A stretch of DNA of 64,000 nt, from assembly GCF_001549985.1 (NCBI RefSeq), contig NZ_LROZ01000014.1, forward strand, positions 37,958-101,957. The letters run 5' to 3'. Every line of letters starts with the position of its first letter. Position 1 is the first letter of the stretch. This document shows, in pieces, positions 26,639-35,641 of the stretch. The notes below the pieces were generated by a model that did no database searches, was not told where the DNA came from, and worked only from the letters and a program-made list of their open reading frames with translations. The position numbers and the translations under genes were made by a program. Source of the DNA: Myroides odoratus (GTDB taxonomy: Bacteria; Bacteroidota; Bacteroidia; Flavobacteriales; Flavobacteriaceae).

Positions 26639-27358
26639 TTACTCTTCCCCTTCTCCTTTTACTACTAGACGGAATCCTTCTCCGTGGATATTTAAAATCT
26701 CAACTGCTTCGTCTAATTTTAAATACTTTCTCAATTTTGCAATATAAACGTCCATACTACGAGAAGTAAAATAGTTATCATCTCTCCATATTTTCGTTAA
26801 AGCAACTTCTCTTGGCATCAAGTCGTTTTCATAAATTGCCAATAATTTAAGCAATTCATTTTCTTTTGGGGATAACTTGATTGGCTCTTGATCTTGGAAA
26901 GTCAAAAATCTCAATTTAGAGTTCAAGTGGAATTTACCAATTTGGAACTCAAATTTTGTGTTATCTGTTTTAACTTCAGATGTTTTTCTGTGAATAATCG
27001 CTTTGATTTTCATCAATAACACCTCTGAATCAAAAGGTTTATTTAAATAATCATCTGCTCCTACTTTATACCCTCTTAATACATCCTCTTTCATTGATTT
27101 TGCAGTTAAGAAAATAATAGGCACTTCCTTATTTTTATCGCGAATTTCTTTTGCTAAAGTAAACCCGTCTTTATAAGGCATCATGACGTCAAGAATACAA
27201 AGGTCAAAAGTATCGCGTTTAAACTTTTCGAATCCTTCCATTCCGTTTTTAGCTAACGTAACTTCAAAGTCGTTAATCGCTAAATAATCTTTCAAGATCG
27301 CTCCAAAGTTTGGATCGTCCTCTACTAATAAAATCTTTTTGTTGTTTGTTGTTTCCAT
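26639..27358 (-). CDS. OmpR-family response regulator
   Basis: 239 residues. Receiver domain with acidic pair in LVEDDPNFG, phosphoacceptor Asp57 in LCILDVMMPYKDG and the conserved Lys in YLNKPFDSE. The C-terminal winged helix has PIKLSPKENELLKLL and SRSMDVYIAKLRKYLK. It is encoded 9 bases downstream of the histidine kinase, its evident partner. The pair resembles the RprX/RprY type of Bacteroidota, an unverified impression. Target genes unknown. Confidence 0.93.
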   Translation of the reverse strand: METTNNKKILLVEDDPNFGAILKDYLAINDFEVTLAKNGMEGFEKFKRDTFDLCILDVMMPYKDGFTLAKEIRDKNKEVPIIFLTAKSMKEDVLRGYKVGADDYLNKPFDSEVLLMKIKAIIHRKTSEVKTDNTKFEFQIGKFHLNSKLRFLTFQDQEPIKLSPKENELLKLLAIYENDLMPREVALTKIWRDDNYFTSRSMDVYIAKLRKYLKLDEAVEILNIHGEGFRLVVKGEGEE

Positions 27359-27367
27359 ATATATTGA

Positions 27368-28954
27368 TTAATTTATTAATGGCATTTTAATAATGAACGT
27401 ACTTCCTTTTCCTTTCTCACTTTCAACATATACCTGTGCGTTGTGATCTTCTACAATCTGTTGAACGTAAGCCAGCCCTAATCCATGTCCTTTCACATCG
27501 TGTAAGTCTCCTGTATGTTCACGATAGAATTTGTCAAAAATTCTCTTTTGTGCATTTTTACTCATCCCTACTCCTTGATCCACTACTTTTATCAAAATAA
27601 AATCTTTGATATTTTCTGTATATACATCAATAATAGGTCTTTCTTTAGAATATTTAATCGCATTGTCTAGCATGTTAACCATGACACTAGTCAAATGAAA
27701 ATCGTTTCCTAAAATATCCGATCTTCTTGCATCCAGATGTAGGTTGATTTCTCCTCCTCTATCTTGGATAATCAAACCGACGTGATCCACAGCAGATTCA
27801 ATTACTTCATGGATATCAACTGCTTCTTTATCTGACTCAAATTCTTTCTTTTCGAGTTTTGAAATTCGAAGCACATTTTCCACTTGTGCATGCATGCGTT
27901 TATTTTCGTCCCGAATCATATTGAGGTACCGCTCAACCATCTCGGGGTTTCCTATAACTTTTGGATTTTTAATCGCATCCAAAGCTAGGTTAATCGTTGC
28001 AATAGGCGTCTTAAACTCATGCGTCATATTGTTAATGAAATCTGTTTTCATTTCTGAAATCTGCTTCTGTTTAATCAACTGATTGATCGCATTCAAATAA
28101 GCTGCAATAATCACAATGGTAAACAAGATAGACAAAAATGTAATCCCAAGTAAAGAAGAAAATAAATATTTACTTTTTTCTGGGAACGTAACATACAAAT
28201 GATACTTACTTTTTCCATCATTATTCTTTAAAATTGGTACACCATATGTAGATCCTTCACTGTATTCGAAATCATCTGACTTAATTTTGGTGGCCAATCC
28301 TTTATTGTATACTCCAAATTCATATTTGGCATTTACTCCATATTGATGCAATTCATTCTCGAGTAATTGATCTAGCTTTTCTTTTGAGATTCGCTCATCT
28401 ACTCGTTTTAGGGCAACAATATCTTTGAAGTATATTTCAAATTGCGCTTTATCTAACACATCGAGGTTTCCTGATTTCTCAATTACCTCATCTGGATAGT
28501 TTTGGTGTAAATTATCTCCTCCTCGATCAAAGGAACTTCCCTTGTGGATTTCGGTTTTTCGCCTAGCAACAAAACTTTTAATATTGGTACTATCGGCTCT
28601 TTTATCAAAGAACGAGCTTCGCAAATTAAAATCTTCAAGAACCAATGTGTTTGAGTAAAATATCGACTCATTTGTTCTTGGATTGCGCTCATAAAAAACG
28701 ATCTCTTTTAATTCACTTTGTTTTGGCGGTTCGCCAATACTATCCTTCAAGTCATTGTACATTTTGTAGAACTCCATGGCTTCATTTTGTTCCATCGCAT
28801 TTGCTACATTTCCAATAACCTGTTGAACATGGTACTTGAATTGTTCCTCATTGTTATTATACGAACTAACAATCCAATATAATTGTACGATGATGATTCC
28901 AATCAATGAAAAACTCATTATACCGACAAGTACTCTAAATCGTAATTTATTCAT
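27368..28954 (-). CDS. Membrane sensor histidine kinase
   Basis: 528 residues. Two transmembrane segments (about 8-30 and 264-288) flank a periplasmic sensor domain of about 230 residues with no recognised fold. The cytoplasmic HisKA has His312 in NNMTHEFKTPIATINLALDAI, then HATPase with N box MLDNAIKYSKE, G1 KVVDQGVGM and G2 GHGLGLAYVQQI. It phosphorylates the OmpR-type regulator encoded just downstream. It follows coaE by 61 bases on the same strand. Confidence 0.94.
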   Translation of the reverse strand: MNKLRFRVLVGIMSFSLIGIIIVQLYWIVSSYNNNEEQFKYHVQQVIGNVANAMEQNEAMEFYKMYNDLKDSIGEPPKQSELKEIVFYERNPRTNESIFYSNTLVLEDFNLRSSFFDKRADSTNIKSFVARRKTEIHKGSSFDRGGDNLHQNYPDEVIEKSGNLDVLDKAQFEIYFKDIVALKRVDERISKEKLDQLLENELHQYGVNAKYEFGVYNKGLATKIKSDDFEYSEGSTYGVPILKNNDGKSKYHLYVTFPEKSKYLFSSLLGITFLSILFTIVIIAAYLNAINQLIKQKQISEMKTDFINNMTHEFKTPIATINLALDAIKNPKVIGNPEMVERYLNMIRDENKRMHAQVENVLRISKLEKKEFESDKEAVDIHEVIESAVDHVGLIIQDRGGEINLHLDARRSDILGNDFHLTSVMVNMLDNAIKYSKERPIIDVYTENIKDFILIKVVDQGVGMSKNAQKRIFDKFYREHTGDLHDVKGHGLGLAYVQQIVEDHNAQVYVESEKGKGSTFIIKMPLIN

Positions 28955-29015
28955 CGCAATTCAAAATTATGATTAATAATGTATATTCCCTAGTAGTTAA
29001 CATAAAATTAACCGA

Positions 29016-29615
29016 TTAAATTAAATGATTTTTTAAATTAATATCACGTATTATCGCAATAATATCACTTTCAATTGTTTTTTTGTTATTATTTTCAATT
29101 ATATACTGACTTCTTTCTACCTTTTCTTCGTCTTTCATTTGATTATCTATAATTTTCAATACTTGGTCTTTTGAAACCCCATCGCGTGCCATAACTCTTT
29201 CAATTCTAATCTCTTCAGGCGCAACAACGAGAATAACTAAATCACAACTTGTTTCCAAACCGCTCTCAAACAATATGGCGCTTTCCTTAATGACAAAAGG
29301 GCTGTCTTTATGCTCGTCCAGCCAATCTTCAAAATCTTTTTTAACGCGGGGATGCACAACCTGATTCAGTTGTTCTAACAGCGTTTTATTATCAAAAACC
29401 AATTGTTTGATTTTGGCGCGATCTAATAATCCATTTTCATTAATAACGGAGGTTGTAAATATTTGTTGTACGGCCTCCACGACATCTGGGCGTTCCATTA
29501 GTAGTCGTGCACGTTCGTCCGCAATATAAATGGGAACACCGTGTTTTTGAAACAATTTAGCAACGGTTGTTTTTCCACTGCCAATTCCACCTGTTAAACC
29601 TACAATAAGACTCAT
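29016..29615 (-). CDS. coaE: Dephospho-CoA kinase
   Basis: 199 residues. Walker A GLTGGIGSGKTTVAKLF at the N terminus; IYIADERARLL, HPRVKKDFEDWL and KESAILFESGLE match the family. It catalyses the last step of CoA synthesis, phosphorylation of the ribose 3'-hydroxyl of dephospho-CoA. It lies between the glycosyltransferase (12-base gap) and the histidine kinase. Confidence 0.95.
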   Translation of the reverse strand: MSLIVGLTGGIGSGKTTVAKLFQKHGVPIYIADERARLLMERPDVVEAVQQIFTTSVINENGLLDRAKIKQLVFDNKTLLEQLNQVVHPRVKKDFEDWLDEHKDSPFVIKESAILFESGLETSCDLVILVVAPEEIRIERVMARDGVSKDQVLKIIDNQMKDEEKVERSQYIIENNNKKTIESDIIAIIRDINLKNHLI

Positions 29616-29627
29616 CTTCTTTTGTTG

Positions 29628-30623
29628 TTATTTAAAAAACATTTCAGGCATTCCTTCTTCGGGTTTACGCCTTAAGATATACAAGATATAGTTTGATTTA
29701 ACAAAACCCGTACCATATCCATAAAATTGTACAAAAACAGCACAAATTGACAAAATAGACACCTTAAAACTCTTTTCTTTCATCAAAGATATCACAAAAA
29801 CAAAGAAAAAATACAACAAATAAATAGAAAAAAGCGAATAAAATCCTGCTAATAGGAACAAAAGACTTACCACAAGCCCTCCCATAAACAGGCTTGGAAA
29901 CCAATACGTCATTTTGGCATATTCTGGATATCGTTGATTGAGAATTGGCCTTGCTTTTCCAAATTTATTAACTTGTACAAAAAACTTTTGCCAATCAATT
30001 CGTCTCTTGTGATATACATAAGCTTCAGGGAAAAGTTCCGATTGGAATCCCAAATTCCAAAGTCGAATCGTAAGATCAGGATCTTCACCTGGGTGAATTT
30101 TACCAAATCCCTCAGACGCCAAAAAGGCTTTTTTAGAGATTCCCATATTAAAACTACGGGGTTGAAACTTACTGAGTCGTTCAGATCCTCCGCGTATTCC
30201 CCCAGTAGTCAAAAATGAAGTCATTGCAAAATTAATTGCCTTTTGCACCTCTGTAAAACTAGACAACGCGCGGTCAGGTCCTCCAAAACAATCTACATAT
30301 TTTTCCTGTAAATACTGATCCACTACATGTAAATATGCTGTTGGTATGATACAATCCGAATCTAAGATAATGTAATAGTCTCCTTTTGCTTTTCGCATAC
30401 CGTAATTTCTAGAATCGCCAGGCCCCGAATTATTTTTATAATAATAGGATATATCGAGTTGATCTTGGTATTTTTCCACGATAGCTCTTGAATCAACAGC
30501 TGATCCATCTTCTACAATTACCACCTCAAAGTTACCTTGAAAAGTTTGCTTAGTTAAACTAGCCAACAATTCATCTGTTTCATCAGGTCGATTGTAAACA
30601 GGAATAATAAACGAGTAATACAT
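29628..30623 (-). CDS. Family 2 glycosyltransferase with C-terminal membrane helices
   Basis: 331 residues. GT-A domain: SFIIPVYNRPDETDELLASL, VVIVEDGSAV, GPGDSRNYGMRKAKGDYYIILDSDCI (DxD-like), then GFGKIHPGEDPDLTIRLW (ED acceptor-site motif). Residues about 237-305 contain two to three hydrophobic segments that probably tether it to the inner membrane. Acceptor and sugar are unknown; no polysaccharide cluster surrounds it. It starts a likely four-gene transcript (this gene, coaE, kinase, regulator) with a consensus promoter. Confidence 0.88.
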   Translation of the reverse strand: MYYSFIIPVYNRPDETDELLASLTKQTFQGNFEVVIVEDGSAVDSRAIVEKYQDQLDISYYYKNNSGPGDSRNYGMRKAKGDYYIILDSDCIIPTAYLHVVDQYLQEKYVDCFGGPDRALSSFTEVQKAINFAMTSFLTTGGIRGGSERLSKFQPRSFNMGISKKAFLASEGFGKIHPGEDPDLTIRLWNLGFQSELFPEAYVYHKRRIDWQKFFVQVNKFGKARPILNQRYPEYAKMTYWFPSLFMGGLVVSLLFLLAGFYSLFSIYLLYFFFVFVISLMKEKSFKVSILSICAVFVQFYGYGTGFVKSNYILYILRRKPEEGMPEMFFK

Positions 30624-30641
30624 TAACTTCTTAAATAACTA

Positions 30642-30672
30642 CAAAAATATCGCTTCCTAAATTGGAATACAA
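30642..30672 (-). promoter_or_regulatory. Promoter of the glycosyltransferase-coaE-kinase operon
   Basis: Minus-strand TTG (30672-30670), 20-base spacer, TATTTTTG (30649-30642), 18 bases before the ATG. Confidence 0.65.
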
Positions 30673-30746
30673 AATTTACTCCCTATATTTATATATATAT
30701 TTATAATTTTTACGTTATAAACTGTAATATTTCAAAATAAAAACTG

Positions 30747-30762
30747 TTACAGCCTGCTGTAA
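30747..30762. promoter_or_regulatory. Inverted repeat TTACAG-CCTG-CTGTAA upstream of porX
   Basis: A perfect 6-bp inverted repeat with 4-base spacer 29 bases before the porX ATG; another CTGTAA copy is at 30723-30728. Suggests a regulator-binding site, unproven. Confidence 0.45.
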
Positions 30763-30791
30763 TTGATTTAAATAGTTGAACTTTTTATTAT

Positions 30792-32345
30792 ATGAATGCA
30801 ATTAATATACTCTGGGTTGATGATGAAATTGATCTATTAAAACCACATATTCTCTTTTTAGAAAAAAAAAATTACGCTGTTACAACTGCCACCAATGGAG
30901 CTGATGCGATAGAACTCGTCAATCAACATCATTTTGACATTGTCTTCCTTGATGAAAACATGCCAGGTTTAACAGGGTTAGAAACCTTAAACGAAATCAA
31001 AAGTATCAAAAATAGCCTTCCCGTTGTGATGATTACAAAGAGCGAGGAAGAATATATCATGGAAGAAGCGATTGGTGCTAAAATTGCCGATTATCTCATC
31101 AAGCCAGTCAATCCCAATCAGATTCTTTTATGTTTAAAAAAGAACCTTGATGATTCTCGAATTGTCTCTGAAAAATCATCCTTAAGTTATCAAAAGGAAT
31201 TTCGCAATATTGCGATGGATTTGATGGCAATTAACACCTATGAAGACTGGATTTCCCTTTATCGCAAGCTCTTGTTTTGGGAAAGTAAACTCGAAGATAT
31301 TGAGGATCAAAATCTAATCAACATCTTAGAAGGTCAAAAAAGTGAAGCCAATAGTTTATTTGGTAAATTTATTGAGAAAAAATATGAAACATGGATCAAC
31401 TCGACTTCAGATCGTCCTACTTTTTCGCATGAGATTTTTAAGAAATGGGTGGTTCCTGAGCTGAAAAAAGAGAATAATAAAGTTTTATTTCTCGTTATAG
31501 ATAACATGAGATACGATCAATGGCGCTCTTTTGAGCCAATAGTATCGAATTATTATAAGATCGAAACGGAACATACTTTTTTCTCTATTTTACCTACAAC
31601 AACGCAATACGCTAGAAATGCTATTTTTTCAGGATTAACGCCATTACAAATGGAGCAAATGCATCCAAATTGGTGGAAAAACGATACGGATGACGGGGGG
31701 AAAAACTTACATGAGAATGACTTTTTACAAGCGCAACTACAACGCTTGCGCCTGACTATTCCCAATGAGTATTTCAAAATTGTGGGTCAGAGAGATGGAC
31801 GTAAATTGGTAGATAATTTCAATGCCATTAAACACAATCAACTGATTACGATTGTGTATAATTTTGTTGATATGCTTTCACATGCGAAAACAGAAATGGA
31901 AGTCATTAAAGAATTAGCCTCTAATGACAAAGCTTATCGTTCACTGACGACTAGTTGGTTTAAAAACTCGAGCTTACTCGATGTCATTCAGCAAGCCCAA
32001 CAAGCAGGATTTAAACTTATTATCACCACAGATCATGGAACGATCAATTGCAATACTCCTTCTAAGGTTATAGGAGATAAGAATACCAGCTTAAACCTTC
32101 GCTATAAAACCGGAAAAAGCTTAACTTTCGAGAAGAAAGATGTCTATATGGTGAAAGATCCAAAAAAGATTCAGCTGCCCGCTATAAATCTAAGTAGTTC
32201 CTTTATTTTTGCAAAGAATGATTGTTTCTTGGCCTATCAAAATAATTACAACCATTATGTATCTTATTTTAGAAATACCTATCAACATGGAGGTATATCG
32301 CTAGAAGAAATGATTGTTCCTTTTATCATATTAAATCCTAAATAA
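30792..32345 (+). CDS. porX: PorX: response regulator with PglZ phosphodiesterase domain, T9SS regulator
   Basis: 517 residues. An N-terminal receiver domain has Asp10/Asp11 in LWVDDEID, phosphoacceptor Asp54 in VFLDENMPGL and the Lys in YLIKPVNP. A helical linker (about 125-205) is followed by a PglZ alkaline-phosphatase-like domain with LFLVIDNMRYDQW, ILPTTTQYARNAIFSGL and LIITTDHGTINC, providing zinc ligands and the nucleophile region. This is the known layout of PorX, which with the kinase PorY controls T9SS function in Bacteroidota. No PorY-like kinase adjoins it. tsaE starts immediately after its stop, as in many relatives. The T9SS-linked surface operon at 43-61 kb may be a client. Confidence 0.94.
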   Translation: MNAINILWVDDEIDLLKPHILFLEKKNYAVTTATNGADAIELVNQHHFDIVFLDENMPGLTGLETLNEIKSIKNSLPVVMITKSEEEYIMEEAIGAKIADYLIKPVNPNQILLCLKKNLDDSRIVSEKSSLSYQKEFRNIAMDLMAINTYEDWISLYRKLLFWESKLEDIEDQNLINILEGQKSEANSLFGKFIEKKYETWINSTSDRPTFSHEIFKKWVVPELKKENNKVLFLVIDNMRYDQWRSFEPIVSNYYKIETEHTFFSILPTTTQYARNAIFSGLTPLQMEQMHPNWWKNDTDDGGKNLHENDFLQAQLQRLRLTIPNEYFKIVGQRDGRKLVDNFNAIKHNQLITIVYNFVDMLSHAKTEMEVIKELASNDKAYRSLTTSWFKNSSLLDVIQQAQQAGFKLIITTDHGTINCNTPSKVIGDKNTSLNLRYKTGKSLTFEKKDVYMVKDPKKIQLPAINLSSSFIFAKNDCFLAYQNNYNHYVSYFRNTYQHGGISLEEMIVPFIILNPK

Positions 32346-32762
32346 ATGGAATTCAATTATCAGCTTGAAGAAATTGACAGCATTGCGGCTCAAGTATTGC
32401 CTTTATTAACACATAAAATTGTATTATTTCAGGCTCCTATGGGAGCTGGAAAAACTACCTTTATCAAGGCTTTAGCCAAACAATTAGGTATCACAGAAAT
32501 GACGAGTAGTCCAACTTTCTCTATTGTCAATGCTTATAAAATTCCCGATTCCAATGCTTCTTTGTATCACTTCGACTTGTATCGCTTAGAGGAAGAAGAA
32601 GAGGCGTATGACTTTGGATTTGAGGAATATCTATATAGTGGAGATTGGTGTTTTATTGAATGGCCAGACAAAACGCCCAATTTAATTCCAGACAACCACA
32701 GCACAATAGAAATCGCTATCTTAGATACGCTGAAAAGAAAATTAACGCTTACGAATGCTTAA
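32346..32762 (+). CDS. tsaE: tRNA threonylcarbamoyladenosine biosynthesis ATPase TsaE
   Basis: 138 residues. Walker A APMGAGKTTFIKALAKQLG, then TSSPTFSIVNAY and HFDLYRLEEEEEAYDFGFEEYL, and FIEWPDKTPNLIP, all standard TsaE signatures. With TsaB and TsaD it makes the t6A37 modification of ANN-decoding tRNAs. The ATG directly follows the porX stop codon. Confidence 0.95.
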   Translation: MEFNYQLEEIDSIAAQVLPLLTHKIVLFQAPMGAGKTTFIKALAKQLGITEMTSSPTFSIVNAYKIPDSNASLYHFDLYRLEEEEEAYDFGFEEYLYSGDWCFIEWPDKTPNLIPDNHSTIEIAILDTLKRKLTLTNA

Positions 32763-32772
32763 CTAAAATCCT

Positions 32773-33969
32773 ATGTCCAAAATGTATCCTTTTTCTAAAA
32801 AAACCTTGATGCCTCAAGAGGAATGTTTGCTTGTAGAGCCACGCAAAGGAGAATTGTTCATTGGTGTGCCTAAAGAAAACTTCACGGTTGAAAAGAGAAT
32901 TTGCATCACCCCTGAGGCTGTGCAAACCCTACATGCCTACGGACATCGCGTATTGATTGAAAAAGGAGCTGGAGAGGCTTCTAGTTACAGTGATTTAGAA
33001 TATAGTAAAGCAGGAGCTGAAATTACAACAGATCCTAAAAAAGTATTTGGTTGTCCTATTGTTGTGAAAGTGGTTCCTCCTACCTTGGAGGAAATTAAAC
33101 TCATGACCCCACATAGTGTATTGTGGTCAACCATCCAATTAAAAACATTAGATCCGACTTACTTTAAAGCTTTAGCGAAGAAAAAAATCTCTGCGATTGG
33201 CTTTGAATTCATTCAAGATAAACACGGTTCTTTTCCTGCCACTAGTATTTTAAGTGAAATTGCGGGAATAGCATCTATCCAAATTGCCTCTGAATTAATG
33301 ACTACTACCAATAATGGAAAGGGGTTATTAATGGGAAATATCACAGGAGTAGTTCCAACAGAAGTTGTAATTTTAGGCGCGGGAATTGTAGCGGAATATG
33401 CCGCTAAAACGGCAATTAGTATGGGAGCTAACGTTCGTCTTTTTGACAATTCCATTCAAAAATTAAGACGTTTACAAAATAACCTTCCCTTCCCTGTTTC
33501 TACCTCAACCATTCAAGATAAAATTCTTTTGAAAGCGCTAATGCGATGTGATGTTGTTATTGGCGCTATTCGCGGTAAAAATCGATCACCGATTGTCGTT
33601 ACGCAAACCATGGTGGAAAGCATGAAAAAAGACGCCGTAATCATTGATGTGGCAATTGACAATGGAGGATGTTTTGAAACGTCTGAATTGACTACACATG
33701 AACATCCAGTCAAACGAAAATTCGAAGTCATTCATTATGGCGTTCCCAATATTACTTCGCGATACTGTAAAACTGCTTCTATGGCTATTAGCAATGTCAT
33801 TACTCCATTTTTATTAGAATTTGCGGACAATGGCAGTCTAGAAGGTACCGTATTTACAGATAATGTCTTAAAATCTGGCATCTATACCTATAAGGGATTA
33901 ATCACAAATAAGGTAGTTGCTGATTGGTTCAATTTAGATTACAAAGACATTCGACTTTTTGCGTTCTAA
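32773..33969 (+). CDS. ald: Alanine dehydrogenase
   Basis: 398 residues. N-terminal catalytic domain KENFTVEKRICITPEAVQ with the conserved arginine/lysine region, EKGAGEASSYSD; NAD-binding Rossmann motif VVILGAGIVAEYAAKTAISMG. Alanine dehydrogenases and the alpha subunit of transhydrogenase share this fold; the single-chain length without membrane segments favours the former. Reversible deamination of L-alanine to pyruvate and ammonia. It follows tsaE by 10 bases. Confidence 0.85.
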   Translation: MSKMYPFSKKTLMPQEECLLVEPRKGELFIGVPKENFTVEKRICITPEAVQTLHAYGHRVLIEKGAGEASSYSDLEYSKAGAEITTDPKKVFGCPIVVKVVPPTLEEIKLMTPHSVLWSTIQLKTLDPTYFKALAKKKISAIGFEFIQDKHGSFPATSILSEIAGIASIQIASELMTTTNNGKGLLMGNITGVVPTEVVILGAGIVAEYAAKTAISMGANVRLFDNSIQKLRRLQNNLPFPVSTSTIQDKILLKALMRCDVVIGAIRGKNRSPIVVTQTMVESMKKDAVIIDVAIDNGGCFETSELTTHEHPVKRKFEVIHYGVPNITSRYCKTASMAISNVITPFLLEFADNGSLEGTVFTDNVLKSGIYTYKGLITNKVVADWFNLDYKDIRLFAF

Positions 33970-34007
33970 TTTTTTGCTAATTATTTAGTTTTACAACGCT
34001 ATATTGC

Positions 34008-34015
34008 TACTTTTG
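34008..34015 (+). promoter_or_regulatory. Candidate -7 element TACTTTTG
   Basis: Matches TAnnTTTG, 16 bases before the ATG of the DUF4258 gene; no clear -33 TTG. Confidence 0.45.
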
Positions 34016-34031
34016 TACAAATTTTAAAGAA

Positions 34032-34406
34032 ATGAGTTTTATACAAAGACTTGCGTACTATTTGTTTGGCCTATTGATTGGCTGCATGTTTTTATTTTAC
34101 TTTTTTGGAGAAAAGAAAACTGAGTTTTGCTATTTACCCAATTGTAGAGTATTGAAAGACCTGAGAAGCAAGCCTGTTCAATATAGTTCAGACGCAGAAT
34201 TTAAATTAAAAGAAGGTTGGGTTGTAGAAGAGGATATTCGAAAATCACTACAATATGGCAAAGTAGATTTTGATCAAAGTAATGTTGATTTTGAAAAGGG
34301 TAAACTTTATGTCATCAGTGGACGTAATGCCAACAATGATCCTATTACAATTAAGATTGTCAATTACACGGATAAAATCACACTTTTAGATATAACAAAG
34401 CCCTAA
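34032..34406 (+). CDS. Small membrane-anchored DUF4258-like protein
   Basis: 124 residues. One N-terminal hydrophobic helix (about 6-28, YYLFGLLIGCMFLFYFFG), then a small soluble domain with CYLPNCRVLKDLRSKP, EEDIRKSLQYGKVDFDQS and KGKLYVISGRNANNDPITIKI. The domain pattern resembles DUF4258, usually of unknown function. It follows ald by 62 bases and may have its own promoter. The terminator hairpin begins in its last codons. Confidence 0.7.
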   Translation: MSFIQRLAYYLFGLLIGCMFLFYFFGEKKTEFCYLPNCRVLKDLRSKPVQYSSDAEFKLKEGWVVEEDIRKSLQYGKVDFDQSNVDFEKGKLYVISGRNANNDPITIKIVNYTDKITLLDITKP

Positions 34407-34420
34407 TTTTTTAGGGCTTT
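34397..34420 (+). terminator. Terminator overlapping the DUF4258 stop codon
   Basis: 10-bp stem AAAGCCCTAA/TTAGGGCTTT with TTTT loop, followed by TGTCTTTTTA. The stop codon is inside the first arm. Confidence 0.8.
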
Positions 34421-34442
34421 TGTCTTTTTATACCGGATCTAT

Positions 34443-34988
34443 TTATGTTCGGTTGAGTGAAGTTGCTTGCTTAAACGCTGTTGGAGTCATACCCATCATC
34501 TTTTTAAATTGCGTACTCAAATGAGCTACACTACTGTAATTTAATTGAAAAGCTATTTCTTTCAGCGTTAATTCATCATCGATTAATAATTCCTTTACTT
34601 TTTCAATCTTTAGATGGATGAAGTATTGTTCAATCGTCGTCGATTCAATTTGAGAAAAAAGCTGGGTCAAATACAGGTAGTCTTTATTTAATTGTACTGC
34701 CAAATATGTAGATAAAGGAGTTTCTAATATCAATTGATCCGATTGTAATAAATCAGTCAACAAAGATTTAACTTGAGTAACCAACTGGCGTTCTTTGTCA
34801 TTGAGTAACTCAAATCCAATCTCTTCTAGTTTTTGGCTTAGCTGTTGTACTTCTGTCTCTGTCAATTGCTCTTGTAATTCTACTTCACCTAAATGAATAG
34901 CAACAGCTGTCTGGTTCATTTCTTGTAAAATCTGCTCTACGGCTAATATACAACGATGACAAACCATATTTTTCACATATAATTTCAT
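34443..34988 (-). CDS. HMA-like domain fused to an AraC-type HTH regulator
   Basis: 181 residues. The N terminus MKLYVKNMVCHRCILAVEQIL is a heavy-metal-associated (ferredoxin-like) fold with Cys10-x-x-Cys13, and the region to about residue 65 completes it. The last 100 residues are an AraC/XylS double helix-turn-helix (KELLIDDELTLKEIAFQLNYSSVAHLSTQFKKMMGMTPTAFKQ). No sugar-binding cupin is present. It is probably a regulator responding to metal ions (copper, mercury and so on) or to thiol state. No metal transporter is next to it. The HMA Met/Thr loop reads NMVCHRC rather than the usual GMxCxxC. Confidence 0.85.
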   Translation of the reverse strand: MKLYVKNMVCHRCILAVEQILQEMNQTAVAIHLGEVELQEQLTETEVQQLSQKLEEIGFELLNDKERQLVTQVKSLLTDLLQSDQLILETPLSTYLAVQLNKDYLYLTQLFSQIESTTIEQYFIHLKIEKVKELLIDDELTLKEIAFQLNYSSVAHLSTQFKKMMGMTPTAFKQATSLNRT

Positions 34989-35240
34989 CTGTTGTTTACG
35001 CTTTTACTAGTTTATGATTCACCTGTTGTTCCCTGCCACTGGTACATCCTTTTCTCCTTTTTTTACTCTTAATCGACTCAAAACAATAATCTTGATGCTC
35101 GTTATACGTAAAGTTTATTCGTTTTGTCTTATTTACGATATGGATATATATATTCATTTTATGGTTCATTTTACTCTCAAAGATAGAAAAAAGGAGTTGA
35201 ACCTGAGCATTTCTCTTCAGGTCCCATCAAAATGAACATA

Positions 35241-35270
35241 AAAAAAGCTATCTGAAAAGATAGCTTTTTT
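35241..35270 (-). terminator. Terminator for the 66-residue gene
   Basis: 13-bp perfect stem AAAAAAGCTATCT with complement, GAAA loop; the minus-strand arm ends in six U. It starts 4 bases beyond the stop codon, which supports the small gene being real. Confidence 0.8.
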
Positions 35271-35273
35271 AAT

Positions 35274-35474
35274 TTATACGGATAACAAATGTAGTGAATC
35301 GCTTAATTCTGGCTTTTCTTGCACGAAGCTGCTCACCCATTTTCCTAATTGTTCAACATCATAAGGCACTAAATGATTTAATGCTTTTTGTAACTCTTTA
35401 TAAAACAATTTCGAGTCAAAACTAACACTCTCTAAGATCGTCGTTGCATAGTTCAACATTATTCTTGTTTTCAT
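35274..35474 (-). CDS. Small conserved-looking hypothetical protein
   Basis: 66 residues, MKTRIMLNYATTILESV then a predicted mainly helical acidic chain (FYKELQKALNHLVPYDVEQLGKW). No domain recognised. A terminator follows directly, and its codon use resembles its neighbours. I do not know its function. Reality is likely but not certain. Confidence 0.55.
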   Translation of the reverse strand: MKTRIMLNYATTILESVSFDSKLFYKELQKALNHLVPYDVEQLGKWVSSFVQEKPELSDSLHLLSV

Positions 35475-35611
35475 AACTCTATATTTTAAATCTTACTCTG
35501 TATAAACATACTTATTTTTTTATTCAAATCAAGTTTACATCCTATATTTTAATATTTTTTTAATACTTCATGTTTTTAGGCTAAACACCTCTATTAAACG
35601 TAAAAAAACAA

Positions 35612-35641
35612 GACTTATTATACGAAGTATAAAAATAAGTC
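35612..35641. repeat. Imperfect inverted repeat in a gene-free gap
   Basis: GACTTATT-ATAC-GAA-GTAT-AAA-AATAAGTC folds into an interrupted hairpin with 12 pairs, followed by CTATTTATT. The gap 35475-35776 otherwise shows nothing. Confidence 0.5.

Noticed and set aside
30792..32345. PglZ-domain gene as part of a BREX phage-defence system
   Set aside because: The PglZ domain is fused to a receiver domain as in PorX; no BREX partner genes (brxC, pglX, brxL) are nearby.
35014..35235. A 73-residue plus-strand frame between the HMA-AraC gene and the 66-residue gene
   Set aside because: No promoter, signal or family features; composition unlike its neighbours; probably chance.
35612..35641. A loxP-like or site-specific recombination site (TATACGAAGTATA)
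   Set aside because: Resemblance is limited to one half-site word; there is no second arm of the right length and no recombinase gene in the window.
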